From Candidatus Falkowbacteria bacterium CG02_land_8_20_14_3_00_36_14 (GTDB lineage: Bacteria > Patescibacteriota > Patescibacteriia > Patescibacteriales > UM-FILTER-36-11): a stretch of 14,880 nucleotides of DNA. The position numbers were made by a program, and so were the translations under genes. Positions 8,094 to 14,390 of this stretch are shown here, in pieces. Position 1 is the stretch's first letter. Every line of letters starts with the position of its first letter. A model generated the notes under the pieces. That model made no database searches. It saw only the letters and a program-made list of their open reading frames with translations, and was not told the DNA's origin. The stretch spans positions 1-14,880 of the forward strand of contig PETS01000012.1 in assembly GCA_002781265.1 (NCBI GenBank), read 5' to 3'.

Positions 8094-8885
8094 TTATTTT
8101 ATCCCCCACTTTCTCAAATATTTAAGCCAAGATATTATATGGGCGCGGGCTTGATTGTTCCAAAAAAATTTATACCAAACGCCTTGGGCGCTTTGGCGGA
8201 TATGGTTATGGATAACTTTAGCATCCGGATAATAAATAACCTTCCATCCTTTATGCCAAAACCGGCGCGCTAAATCAGTATCTTCAAAATACATAAAATA
8301 TCTCTCGTCAAAATTACCAACATCCTCCAACGCTTTTGCCCTGATAAAAAGGCATGAGCCCAAAAGCCAACCCACTTCTTTCATGGCCTTATGGTTAAAA
8401 TCTTTCATCAAAAATCTGTCCAAATCCTTTTGAGCGAATTTGAAACCTCCCAAAGGCGTCCGGCGGTATATAGGCGTTAACAAGCTATGCCAGCGGTAGC
8501 ATGAATTCTGCACCGTCCTGTCCGGATTATACTGCTTTGGGCCGGCCAAGCCGACCGCAAGATTTTTTTCCATAAATTCATATAAAATTTTAAAAGTGTC
8601 TTTCATGGCAATTGTATCCGGATTCATAACGCATACATATTTTCCATTGGCCCTTTTTATGCCGATATTATTGCCCGCGCCCATGCCTAAATTGCCGGTA
8701 TTCTGCACAAATTTTATTTCCGGATACTGCCAAGCCAAAATATCCCCCAAGCTGTCATCGGAATTATTGTCTACAACAATAATTTCATAATTAATCCCTC
8801 TCATATCCGCCTCTTTAATGGATTTTATGCAATTCAAAGCCAGCCCTTTGCTTTTATAATTTAATATGATTATGCTGATATCCAT
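8094..8885 (-). CDS. family 2 glycosyltransferase, rhamnosyltransferase-like
   Basis: Cytoplasmic or membrane-associated transferase that adds a sugar from a nucleotide donor to a growing glycan; neither donor nor acceptor can be named. The GT-A fold N terminus SIIILNYKSKG is followed by VVDNNSDDS (37-45), GNLGMGAGNNIGI (64-76) and the metal-binding NPDT (88-91). GSCLFIRAKALEDVGNFDERYFMYFEDTDLARR (176-208) is the acceptor-side motif shared with WbbL-type rhamnosyltransferases. At 263 residues it is compact, with no membrane segment. The neighbouring gene at 9018-10403 has the same fold but with insertions, which makes this one a useful uninterrupted comparison. galU follows after 29 bases in the same direction. 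Confidence 0.9.
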   Translation of the reverse strand: MDISIIILNYKSKGLALNCIKSIKEADMRGINYEIIVVDNNSDDSLGDILAWQYPEIKFVQNTGNLGMGAGNNIGIKRANGKYVCVMNPDTIAMKDTFKILYEFMEKNLAVGLAGPKQYNPDRTVQNSCYRWHSLLTPIYRRTPLGGFKFAQKDLDRFLMKDFNHKAMKEVGWLLGSCLFIRAKALEDVGNFDERYFMYFEDTDLARRFWHKGWKVIYYPDAKVIHNHIRQSAQGVWYKFFWNNQARAHIISWLKYLRKWGIK

Positions 8886-9017
8886 CTTCTAAATTTTTAA
8901 TTTTCAATTTTGTAATTTTTAAATAATATTCTAATTTTTATTTTATAAAACTGAATTTAGAAACTTTTTAAAAATTAAAGCATTAAAAAATATTTATAAA
9001 ATTAAAAATTAATAATA
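8886..9017. other. AT-rich spacer between the two glycosyltransferase genes
   Basis: The 132 bases are almost entirely A and T, with loosely repeated AATTTTTAATTTT-like runs. No RNA gene, confident promoter or strong hairpin was seen. Confidence 0.5.
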
Positions 9018-10403
9018 TTACCAAATAATTATAAACATTACAATCCTCCAATAAAAATCAAAGAAAGGGTTTATTAATCTTAATTTCCAGTCCCCTATTT
9101 CTTGGTACCATATTTTGCCGGAAAACATCTTAATTATATCCTTATCTTTTACCTGGCGCAATTTCTGGACCTTATTTCTTGATTTTGAAATATAAACCCA
9201 ATTTTTACAAGATAAAAAATATTTGTAAACCTTTAATTTTTCCTTGAACCAGCCGGATTTGAATGAAAATAACAATAAGCCGATTTCCATGGCTAGACAA
9301 GCCGGAGTGATTAATAATAGCGTGAGCCAATGATAATTCTTTAATATAGCTAAAATCCGGTTCCTATCCAGCCAATAATATTTTTGCGCACTATGGCTGA
9401 AATTATATTTATGATAGCAAACCGCTTGAGGAGCGAGCACGCACTTAAAGCCGGAGAGCCAAATGCGCCAGCCCAAATCTTGGTCTTCGTTATACATCCA
9501 AAATTCCTCGTCAAACAATCCAACTTTTTCCAATGCTTCTTTGGTAAATAAAACCGCCGCCCCGGAAGGATAGCAAATACTGCTGTCATTGCGAGCCGTA
9601 GGCGAAGCAATCTCTGTATTTCTCCAAATCTCATTATAACCATTAGAATATCCAAAACCTAAAAAATGCGTCACATTTCCCAGTGAATTTATTTTGTTTT
9701 TATTATTATAAAGCATCAACCGCGCCTGCACCGCTCCAATCTTTACTCCCTCTCCTTTATAAGGAGAGGGTTGGGTGAGGTCTTTTTCTTTTTGCCCCCT
9801 TGCCTGTCCCGCAGAGCGAAGAGAGGGCGGGAACAAGGGGGGTGGGGGAGGTTGATTATTCGCTTCAACCATCTTCCTAACGCAATCCGGTTCCAATACC
9901 GTATCTAAATTAAAAAGCGCGATATAATCAAACCCCTCATCCAAAGCTTTCTTTATGCCATCATTATTTCCCTTGGCAAACCCATCATTCTTTTTATTTC
10001 TAATAATTTCAAAATTAATTAATCGGCTATTTTTTTTATCAGTCTGTCTTTCTTTCTCTCTGTCATCCCAAACTATTCCCACTTTGTCATCCCGGCCTCC
10101 GAGCCGGGATCCAGAACCGTCGACAGACATATTGATATGCTTCCCGCTGGATTCCGAATTAAGATTGGAATGGCAATATTTTTCAAACACTCCTCTAATA
10201 AAATCATAACTCTCCTCGCTCGTCTCGTTATCAACCATAAAAATATTCATCTCGCCTAGATAATCCTGCTTTTTAATACTATCAAGGCAAACAGGCAGAT
10301 ATTTTTGGGCATAATCCTTATAATTAACTAAAATTATCGCGACTTTTTCCCGCCCAAGGCGGATCAGCCTTTGGCTGATATTCTTTTGATTATTTATTTT
10401 CAT
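9018..10403 (-). CDS. family 2 glycosyltransferase interrupted in frame by palindromic repeats
   Basis: A GT2 enzyme for surface glycan synthesis, with unknown sugar. The core reads VAIILVNYKDYAQKYLP (21-37), MVDNETSEES (56-65), IIRNKKNDGFAKGNNDGI (133-150), FNLDT (164-168, the DxD equivalent), PSGAAVLFTKEALEKVGLFDEEFWMYNEDQDLGWR (279-313) and a hydrophobic segment (about 358-380). Three stretches do not belong to the family: residues 77-127, 183-221 (proline-rich, PPPPPLFPP) and 263-275. Each corresponds to palindromic repeats in the DNA and leaves the frame open. They interrupt links between conserved motifs rather than the motifs, so activity could survive. At 461 residues it is about 100 longer than expected from its conserved parts. 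It starts 12 bases after the recombinase gene, on the same strand. Confidence 0.85.
   Translation of the reverse strand: MKINNQKNISQRLIRLGREKVAIILVNYKDYAQKYLPVCLDSIKKQDYLGEMNIFMVDNETSEESYDFIRGVFEKYCHSNLNSESSGKHINMSVDGSGSRLGGRDDKVGIVWDDREKERQTDKKNSRLINFEIIRNKKNDGFAKGNNDGIKKALDEGFDYIALFNLDTVLEPDCVRKMVEANNQPPPPPLFPPSLRSAGQARGQKEKDLTQPSPYKGEGVKIGAVQARLMLYNNKNKINSLGNVTHFLGFGYSNGYNEIWRNTEIASPTARNDSSICYPSGAAVLFTKEALEKVGLFDEEFWMYNEDQDLGWRIWLSGFKCVLAPQAVCYHKYNFSHSAQKYYWLDRNRILAILKNYHWLTLLLITPACLAMEIGLLLFSFKSGWFKEKLKVYKYFLSCKNWVYISKSRNKVQKLRQVKDKDIIKMFSGKIWYQEIGDWKLRLINPFFDFYWRIVMFIIIW
9584..9616. repeat. palindromic repeat D inside the glycosyltransferase gene
   Basis: TGTCATTGCGAG at the left and GCAATCTCTG at the right enclose ATTGC (9588-9592) paired with GCAAT (9607-9611) and GCC-GTA-GGC inside (9595-9603). 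This closely resembles the GTCATTGCGAG...GAAGCAATCTC repeat I recall from many bacterial genomes. It encodes residues EIASPTARNDS in the host frame. Confidence 0.75.
9748..9780. repeat. palindromic repeat B inside the glycosyltransferase gene
   Basis: CCCTCTCCTT (9748-9757) and AAGGAGAGGG (9761-9770) form a perfect 10-bp stem with a TAT loop, followed by TTGGGTGAGG. This is a commonly dispersed bacterial repeat type by recollection. It encodes LTQPSPYKGEG in the host reading frame. Confidence 0.75.
9795..9841. repeat. palindromic repeat C inside the glycosyltransferase gene
   Basis: CCCCCTTG (9795-9802) pairs with CAAGGGGG (9834-9841), and TCCCGC (9807-9812) pairs with GCGGGA (9827-9832), leaving a 14-base loop. 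It lies next to repeat B, and together they account for the proline-rich insertion at residues 183-221. Confidence 0.7.
10061..10114. repeat. palindromic repeat A with a partial tandem copy, inside the glycosyltransferase gene
   Basis: TGTCATCCCGG begins at 10085; ATCCCGGC (10089-10096) pairs with GCCGGGAT (10103-10110), ending in CCAG at 10114. A partial TGTCATCCC copy begins at 10061, exactly 24 bases (8 codons) away, so the frame is kept. It belongs to the TGTCAT-CCCGG...CCGGGATCCAG type known from many genomes by recollection. Confidence 0.75.
10147..10175. repeat. degenerate palindromic repeat E inside the glycosyltransferase gene
   Basis: CTGGATTCC at the left and GGAATGGCA at the right pair as ATTCC/GGAAT (10151-10155 and 10167-10171). 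It looks like an older, reversed relative of repeat A. Its right end (10175) coincides with the first base of the insertion at residue 77. Confidence 0.5.
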
Positions 10404-10415
10404 AATGCTATAAAG

Positions 10416-11240
10416 TTAACTATCTAATGGGCTTTTAATCATTTTTAAGCTCGGATTAGTCACTTTAGTATATAATTGCGTTGTCCTGATATTTTGATGC
10501 CCTAATAATTCTTGCACATATCTCACATCAACCCCGTTTTCCAATAAATGCGTGGCGAAACTATGGCGGAGAGAATGGAAAGTCGCTTCTTTTTTTATTC
10601 CTTCTTTTTTTAGGGCGTTTTCAAAAACTTTTTGCGCCGAGCGTTCGGTTAATTTCCCGCCACGCTCGCTCGCGAACAAAAAATCATTCCCCGGCCTATC
10701 GGCAATTAAATTTGTAACATCGTTTTTTATCTTCTCCGGAAAAATTGTGATTCTGTCTTTATTTCCTTTGGCGCCTTTTATATGAATTGTTAATTCCGAC
10801 AAATCAACGTCATTTATTTTCAAATTTGTAGCTTCGCTTACCCGCAAACCGGCGCCATATGACAAAGATATAAGGATTTTATGTTTTAGATTGCTTATTG
10901 AGCCAATTATTTCTTCAATTTCTCTTTGAGACAAGACAACCGGCAACTTATTTGACGTTTTGGCGAATTTAATATTTATTTCAGTGCCGCTTTTAAAAAT
11001 TTCGCGATAAAGATATTTTATAGCATTTAAGTGCAGATTAACGGTTTGTGAAGATTGTCCTCTTCCCTGTTTTTCCAATAAATATTTTTTGACGAGCGAG
11101 ATGTCCGGCTCTTTGGTAATATTTTTAATATAGCGGAAATAATCCGAAAGACAAAGCCGGTAACTTTTAATAGTCTTGCGACTATAATACCGAAGTTTTA
11201 ATTCGTTTTCAATTTTATCTAAAAGTTCTTGTAATTTCAT
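10416..11240 (-). CDS. tyrosine recombinase, integron-integrase-like without the IntI insertion
   Basis: Site-specific DNA recombinase. The 274-residue protein has an N-terminal SAM-like core-binding domain (1-85) and a catalytic domain (about 97-270). The full catalytic set is visible: Arg133 (GAGLRVSE), Lys158 (GAKGNKDR), His222 and Arg225 (HSLRH), His248 (LGHQ) and Tyr257 (LYTKV). Similarity to integron integrases is seen in RYYSRKTIKSYR, LPVVLSQREIEEI and a C-terminal SPLD. However, the region between FPEKIKN and HSLRH is about 40 residues shorter than in IntI1, so the IntI-specific extra helix is absent; by that test it is Xer-like. Its position, divergent from an attI-like site and two cassettes, is the standard integron layout, so I infer that it moves these cassettes. 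It lies 12 bases upstream of a glycosyltransferase gene. Confidence 0.88.
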   Translation of the reverse strand: MKLQELLDKIENELKLRYYSRKTIKSYRLCLSDYFRYIKNITKEPDISLVKKYLLEKQGRGQSSQTVNLHLNAIKYLYREIFKSGTEINIKFAKTSNKLPVVLSQREIEEIIGSISNLKHKILISLSYGAGLRVSEATNLKINDVDLSELTIHIKGAKGNKDRITIFPEKIKNDVTNLIADRPGNDFLFASERGGKLTERSAQKVFENALKKEGIKKEATFHSLRHSFATHLLENGVDVRYVQELLGHQNIRTTQLYTKVTNPSLKMIKSPLDS

Positions 11241-11280
11241 GGATTTATGGTAATCTTAAAATGTGGATAATACTGATATA

Positions 11281-11309
11281 AATATACCAACATTTCGCAT
11301 AATATACAA
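11281..11309 (-). promoter_or_regulatory. recombinase promoter
   Basis: On the minus strand TTGTAT (11309-11304) and TATATT (11286-11281) are 17 bases apart. A second, overlapping possibility is TTGTTG (11330-11325) with TATATT (11306-11301), 18 bases apart. Both overlap the inverted repeat at 11299-11323, so the recombinase or another protein could repress them. Confidence 0.45.
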
Positions 11310-11357
11310 TTTCCGTATATTATCCAACAAACACTTCGCATAATAACCAGTTAGCTG
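11291..11357 (+). other. attI-like integron insertion site
   Basis: The proposed crossover is between G11350 and T11351 in CCAG|TTAGCTG. Upstream are two direct repeats CA(T/C)TTCGCATAATA (11291-11304 and 11332-11345) and a perfect 9-bp inverted repeat ATAATATAC...GTATATTAT with a 7-base spacer (11299-11323), all plausible recombinase-binding sites. CTTCGCATA next to the crossover also occurs in the L' arm of the second attC. The site adjoins the recombinase promoter, as in known integrons. Confidence 0.7.
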
Positions 11358-11440
11358 AAATATATGTTTTTCTTTTCGGCTATCGCCCAGTTGTTTTCAA
11401 AAATTTTCAAATTTCTTTTTCTTTAATTATAGAGGGGAAT
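11350..11440 (+). repeat. left terminal inverted repeat of cassette 1
   Basis: Complementary, with gaps, to 14130-14231. Matching blocks are 11350-11358 with 14223-14231 (9 of 9), 11390-11421 with 14157-14188 (31 of 32) and 11431-11440 with 14130-14139 (10 of 10). The blocks are in the same order in both arms. Confidence 0.8.
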
Positions 11441-11445
11441 ATGGT

Positions 11446-11470
11446 GTTTTCTCCGCTCCGCTCCGAAAAC
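11446..11470 (+). repeat. hairpin in the leader of cassette 1
   Basis: GTTTTC (11446-11451) pairs with GAAAAC (11465-11470) around the loop TCCGCTCCGCTCC. The second inner hairpin of attC 1 has nearly the same loop (TCCGCTACGCTCC), so the two may share an origin. Confidence 0.5.
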
Positions 11471-11525
11471 GATTTATTTATAAGGGGAAACGAACTACAA
11501 TAACAATAACTAATCTAACAAACCT

Positions 11526-12296
11526 ATGAATAACGACATCCTAAAAAAACGCAAATTACCGAAAGAATCCAAACTGTATCCAAAAATGTCGGATGGAGTC
11601 TGTGGTGCAATTCGGAACATAATCAAGGAAGCCATTGATAGCGGTAATAACAAAATTTTTATTAGAACCAATCTTAAACGAGGATTGCCACTTGAGAATA
11701 TAAACAAGGTTGCGGGGCCATTTGTTGAAGCTTGGGCTTTAGAGAAATTTGAGGAAATTTCAGATCAAGTTGGGAATAAATACGGGCTCGTGAATGTCGA
11801 AGCCGGTAAAAGACTCGACCCTTTTGATATGATTTTGCAATTCAAACTAAAAGATGTTGATGATTATGTTTCTGCGAATGTTGATGCAAAAGCAACAGCC
11901 GAAGACATTTTAACTTCTGGAAAAAGTCCAAACATCACTTCTTTTGCAAGAATTAGAAATGAATATTTAGATGATCCTGATTATATTTTTCTTGTTCTTT
12001 CTTTAAAGCACAAGGTATTTAGTGAAAAAGCCGACGGCGAAGGGATTACAAACGGTATCATGCAGGTTAATAGTTATCATGTTTACGATATCAAATATGT
12101 ATCAGCCAAAGATTTGAACTACAATCCCGCGTTAGGTACTGGTCAAATGCAAATTCGTGATATTCACTATGTTGATGAAGAACGAAAAACAGCAGAACAA
12201 TTTGTGAAAATGATTGACGAAAAATATATAAAATCAAAAGGATTAAAGCCATGGCTTAAACTGGCGGAAAAATACCAATGGATTAAAAAAGACTAA
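11526..12296 (+). CDS. probable type II restriction endonuclease
   Basis: Likely cuts DNA at the site protected by the adjacent methyltransferase; the sequence recognised is unknown. I do not recognise a named family. Support comes from context and a PD-(D/E)XK-like pattern: Asp98 and Asp101 in RLDPFDMILQF, then Asp120-Ala-Lys122 in NVDAKA after a beta-strand-like stretch, with Glu69 in FVEAWALEKF as a possible further metal ligand. At 256 residues it has a normal size for such enzymes, and there is no signal peptide or membrane segment. The methyltransferase starts two bases after its stop, so they are co-transcribed. No Shine-Dalgarno sequence lies near the ATG; Met21 is a possible later start. 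Confidence 0.65.
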   Translation: MNNDILKKRKLPKESKLYPKMSDGVCGAIRNIIKEAIDSGNNKIFIRTNLKRGLPLENINKVAGPFVEAWALEKFEEISDQVGNKYGLVNVEAGKRLDPFDMILQFKLKDVDDYVSANVDAKATAEDILTSGKSPNITSFARIRNEYLDDPDYIFLVLSLKHKVFSEKADGEGITNGIMQVNSYHVYDIKYVSAKDLNYNPALGTGQMQIRDIHYVDEERKTAEQFVKMIDEKYIKSKGLKPWLKLAEKYQWIKKD

Positions 12297-12298
12297 CT

Positions 12299-13108
12299 AT
12301 GAAAACAAATCATTTCATCACTGGCGATGCCATAGAAGAATTAAAAAAACTACCTGACAGCAATGTTGATTTAATTTGCACGGATCCTCCTTATAATTTA
12401 GGCAAGGATTACGGAAATAATATCGATTGGAAACAGTGGCATGAGTATGAAAAATTTACTCTTGATTGGCTTACGGAAAGCAGGAGGGTATTAAAAGACA
12501 CAGGCAGTATTTATGTTTTTATGGGAGTTAAGTTTGTTTCTAGACTTTTTTTAATGCTTCAGGAGCTAGGTTTTCACTTTAACGGCTGGATAACATGGCA
12601 TTATACGCAAGGTATGGGACGTAAAAAGGGATTTTCGCCAAGACATGAGGACATTTTATATTTTACCAAATCAGACAATTTCACATTCAATATTGATGAT
12701 ATTAGAATTCCCCAAAAATATTACCGAGAAAGAAACAATATGAGCGGGGCAAATCCTGGCGATGTTTGGGAGTTTTCTCATGTGCATTATTCCAACCCCG
12801 AAAGAGTCAACCACCCCACGCAAAAGCCAGAAGCATTGATGAAAAGGATAATTTCTGCGAGTAGTAATAAAGGTGATTTAATCGTGGATCCCTTCGCAGG
12901 CAGTGGAACTACTTGCGTAGTAGCAAATTTTTTAAGCAGAAAATGGATTGGCGTTGATATTAACCCAGATTATGCAAAAATGTCAGAAGAAAGAATAAAA
13001 GAAGAGATGAATATACTTGACTCATTTGATCCGAGAGAGCAAAGAATCCCAAGGAATTTAAAAGTAAGGAACAATAATCAAGCTAGTTTATTGGCTGAAA
13101 AAACATAA
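12299..13108 (+). CDS. beta-class DNA methyltransferase (probably N6-adenine)
   Basis: Methylates a DNA base using S-adenosylmethionine, which would protect the host from the endonuclease encoded just upstream. The catalytic motif DPPY (29-32) precedes the AdoMet-binding motif DPFAGSG (197-203), the order that defines the beta class (as in M.RsrI). Between them are GSIYVFMG, the segment FSPRHEDILYFTKS, and NPGDVWEF followed by NHPTQKPEAL (171-180), typical of adenine-type beta enzymes. DPPY suits either N6-adenine or N4-cytosine; adenine is favoured. At 269 residues it is complete. The target-recognition region is about residues 95-155. The next gene starts six bases after its stop. Confidence 0.92.
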   Translation: MKTNHFITGDAIEELKKLPDSNVDLICTDPPYNLGKDYGNNIDWKQWHEYEKFTLDWLTESRRVLKDTGSIYVFMGVKFVSRLFLMLQELGFHFNGWITWHYTQGMGRKKGFSPRHEDILYFTKSDNFTFNIDDIRIPQKYYRERNNMSGANPGDVWEFSHVHYSNPERVNHPTQKPEALMKRIISASSNKGDLIVDPFAGSGTTCVVANFLSRKWIGVDINPDYAKMSEERIKEEMNILDSFDPREQRIPRNLKVRNNNQASLLAEKT

Positions 13109-13114
13109 TGACTT

Positions 13115-14098
13115 ATGGAACAAAAAAATAAAATACTCCAAATTTTCAATTTAGAATTCGAACCTTATATAGAAGAATTGAAAATCGGAAGCTACATTTT
13201 TAAAAGGGTAAAAAACTATAAAGAGGCGTTTGAAGGAATGATGTGTTTGGTAAATTCGTCTAGTAGTGAATTTAACACTCAAATAAAAGTTGGATCTCAT
13301 CAAATAACCGCGACAGTAGAAATTCCTCCAAAAGAAAAAAAGTGCATTTTGCCATTTGGGGACAAAAAATTAACACGGCTTGATGATATTTTGTTTTTAT
13401 TAACAATATTCACTGACAGAAATGTTTTTAAAAAGGATTGGGAGGATAACGAGAATATCGTAATAATCAGCGATCACAGAATACATCAGTACGGTGGACA
13501 ATTAGCCTGTTCGATAAAATATGAATCAAGATGGAAAGATATAAATACGGGAGAATTGAAAACTGAAGCAGAGATGAAAAATATTCCCGTTTTTGATTAT
13601 CATCAAATTAATATCGGGTTTGAAAACACCATTAACAAAGTGCTTGATCTTATTTTAAGCCCCAAATGGCAAAATGAATATGAAGGCGGATATTTTTTGT
13701 TTTTATTCAAATCCGCCATGCAAAGGCAAATTATCGAAACTGCTTTTATCTCCTGCTGGACAATTTGGGAACACATTTTTGCCATTAGAAATCGTAAATG
13801 GCTTGATAATATAGCAATCGAGCAAATGAGTGGTGATAAAAAAATCGCGTTTATTTTAAACGAGTATTTTCCGAAAAATATTGATGACACAGCTAGAAAA
13901 AATATTCAGAAGATAAGTAAAACAAGGAACCGCCTTATTCATTTTGGCAAAAAGACGGAACAGATCGATTATAAAGAAATGGAAATGTTCATCAGATTAA
14001 CGGAGCAACTAATTGCTATTATTTTGGAATTATCACCGTCAAATATATTCAATTCGTTTGAAGCATTAGATAGTTTTTTAACTTGCAAAAAGAAATAG
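13115..14098 (+). CDS. HEPN-domain protein, possible ribonuclease, linked to the R-M genes
   Basis: Function not established. The C-terminal part (about 190-305) is helical and contains RNRLIH (271-276), the R-x4-H signature of HEPN domains with the usual Asn after the first Arg. A conserved-looking acidic residue lies upstream in TIWEHIF (216-222). Active HEPN proteins are usually metal-independent RNases in toxin or anti-phage systems. The N-terminal half (1-185) is a beta-rich domain, with IFKRVKN and QITATVEIPP-like strands, that could sense a ligand, as in ApeA-like proteins; this is inferred. The gene starts six bases after the methyltransferase stop and lies in the same cassette, suggesting a joint defence role such as a backup when restriction fails. 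No membrane segment is seen; the length is 327 residues. Confidence 0.68.
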   Translation: MEQKNKILQIFNLEFEPYIEELKIGSYIFKRVKNYKEAFEGMMCLVNSSSSEFNTQIKVGSHQITATVEIPPKEKKCILPFGDKKLTRLDDILFLLTIFTDRNVFKKDWEDNENIVIISDHRIHQYGGQLACSIKYESRWKDINTGELKTEAEMKNIPVFDYHQINIGFENTINKVLDLILSPKWQNEYEGGYFLFLFKSAMQRQIIETAFISCWTIWEHIFAIRNRKWLDNIAIEQMSGDKKIAFILNEYFPKNIDDTARKNIQKISKTRNRLIHFGKKTEQIDYKEMEMFIRLTEQLIAIILELSPSNIFNSFEALDSFLTCKKK

Positions 14099-14100
14099 GA

Positions 14101-14155
14101 GTTTTGGGCTTCGGGCATTCACCCCTTTAATTCCCCTCTGCCCTTCGCCCAAAAC
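14101..14155 (+). terminator. strong hairpin after the cassette 1 operon
   Basis: GTTTTGGGC (14101-14109) pairs with GCCCAAAAC (14147-14155), and after a 3 by 3 internal loop GGGCA (14113-14117) pairs with TGCCC (14139-14143). It begins two bases after the last stop codon. No T-run follows, so it may protect the mRNA end or be part of the cassette fold rather than a classic terminator. Confidence 0.5.
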
Positions 14156-14231
14156 GGAAAAAGAAATTTGAAAATTTTTTAAAACAACCCCGACTGCTGT
14201 CGGGAAAAAGAAAAGGAATACATCAGCTAAC
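14130..14231 (+). repeat. right terminal inverted repeat of cassette 1
   Basis: Pairs with the left arm at 11350-11440. It also contains a local hairpin, CCCGAC-TGCT-GTCGGG (14189-14204), where the arms diverge. The inner end overlaps the hairpin at 14101-14155. Confidence 0.8.
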
Positions 14232-14328
14232 AGCGTATATCTGGTTACGGTTCGCCTCCGGCGAGCCTCCACCCATATTTTGTTCCGCTACGCTCCACAA
14301 AACATCAGATATACGCGAACGTTATCGG
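14224..14328 (+). other. attC site 1
   Basis: R'' is CAGCTAAC (14224-14231), L'' is GCGTATATCTG (14233-14243), L' is CAGATATACGC (14306-14316, perfect complement) and R' is GTTATCGG (14321-14328), with the crossover after G14321. The variable middle folds into two hairpins: GGTTCGCC/GGCGAGCC (14249-14267) and TTTTGT/ACAAAA (14278-14302). These have the size and layout of integron attC sites. The bottom strand would be the recombined one by analogy. Confidence 0.8.
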
Positions 14329-14365
14329 AAATATTGCTCTTTTAAAACAAATATTTTTAGGAAGC
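14321..14365 (+). repeat. left terminal inverted repeat of cassette 2
   Basis: Complementary to 14696-14771 in three blocks: 14321-14329 with 14763-14771 (9 of 9), 14332-14341 with 14751-14760 (10 of 10) and 14343-14365 with 14696-14718 (23 of 23). The right arm has 32 extra bases between the last two blocks. Confidence 0.82.
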
Positions 14366-14377
14366 TCTACTAATCTA

Positions 14378-14385
14378 AAAGGAGG
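14378..14385 (+). promoter_or_regulatory. strong Shine-Dalgarno site of the cassette 2 gene
   Basis: AAAGGAGG lies five bases before the ATG at 14391, a near-perfect ribosome-binding site. It settles the start codon. It contrasts with the chromosomal genes of the window, which have none. Confidence 0.85.
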
Positions 14386-14390
14386 ATGAC

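Larger units (their letters stand above)
11351..14321 (+). mobile_element. integron gene cassette 1: restriction-modification plus HEPN protein
   Basis: The cassette runs from the T after the attI crossover to the G ending its attC. Its first bases (G|TTAGCTG) are the exact complement of the R'' box CAGCTAAC of its own attC, as expected if it circularises. At 2971 bases with three genes it is much larger than the usual one-gene cassette. All genes are in the normal cassette orientation, reading towards the attC. Confidence 0.78.

Noticed and set aside
9350..9655. Alternative 101-residue frame inside the glycosyltransferase gene
   Set aside because: It is a shadow of the real gene on the same strand in another frame and has no independent signal for translation.
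11291..11345. CRISPR-like array from the repeated TTCGCATAATA unit
   Set aside because: There are only two short copies with no regular further spacers and no cas genes; they fit recombinase-binding repeats better.
13603..13890. 95-residue minus-strand frame opposite the HEPN gene
   Set aside because: It overlaps a well-supported gene entirely and shows no domain or start signal.
11351..14231. Cassette 1 as a classic TIR transposon
   Set aside because: No transposase is encoded, no target-site duplication was seen, the neighbouring unit abuts at the same G|TTA junction, and the R'' match to the cassette start is better explained by an integron.
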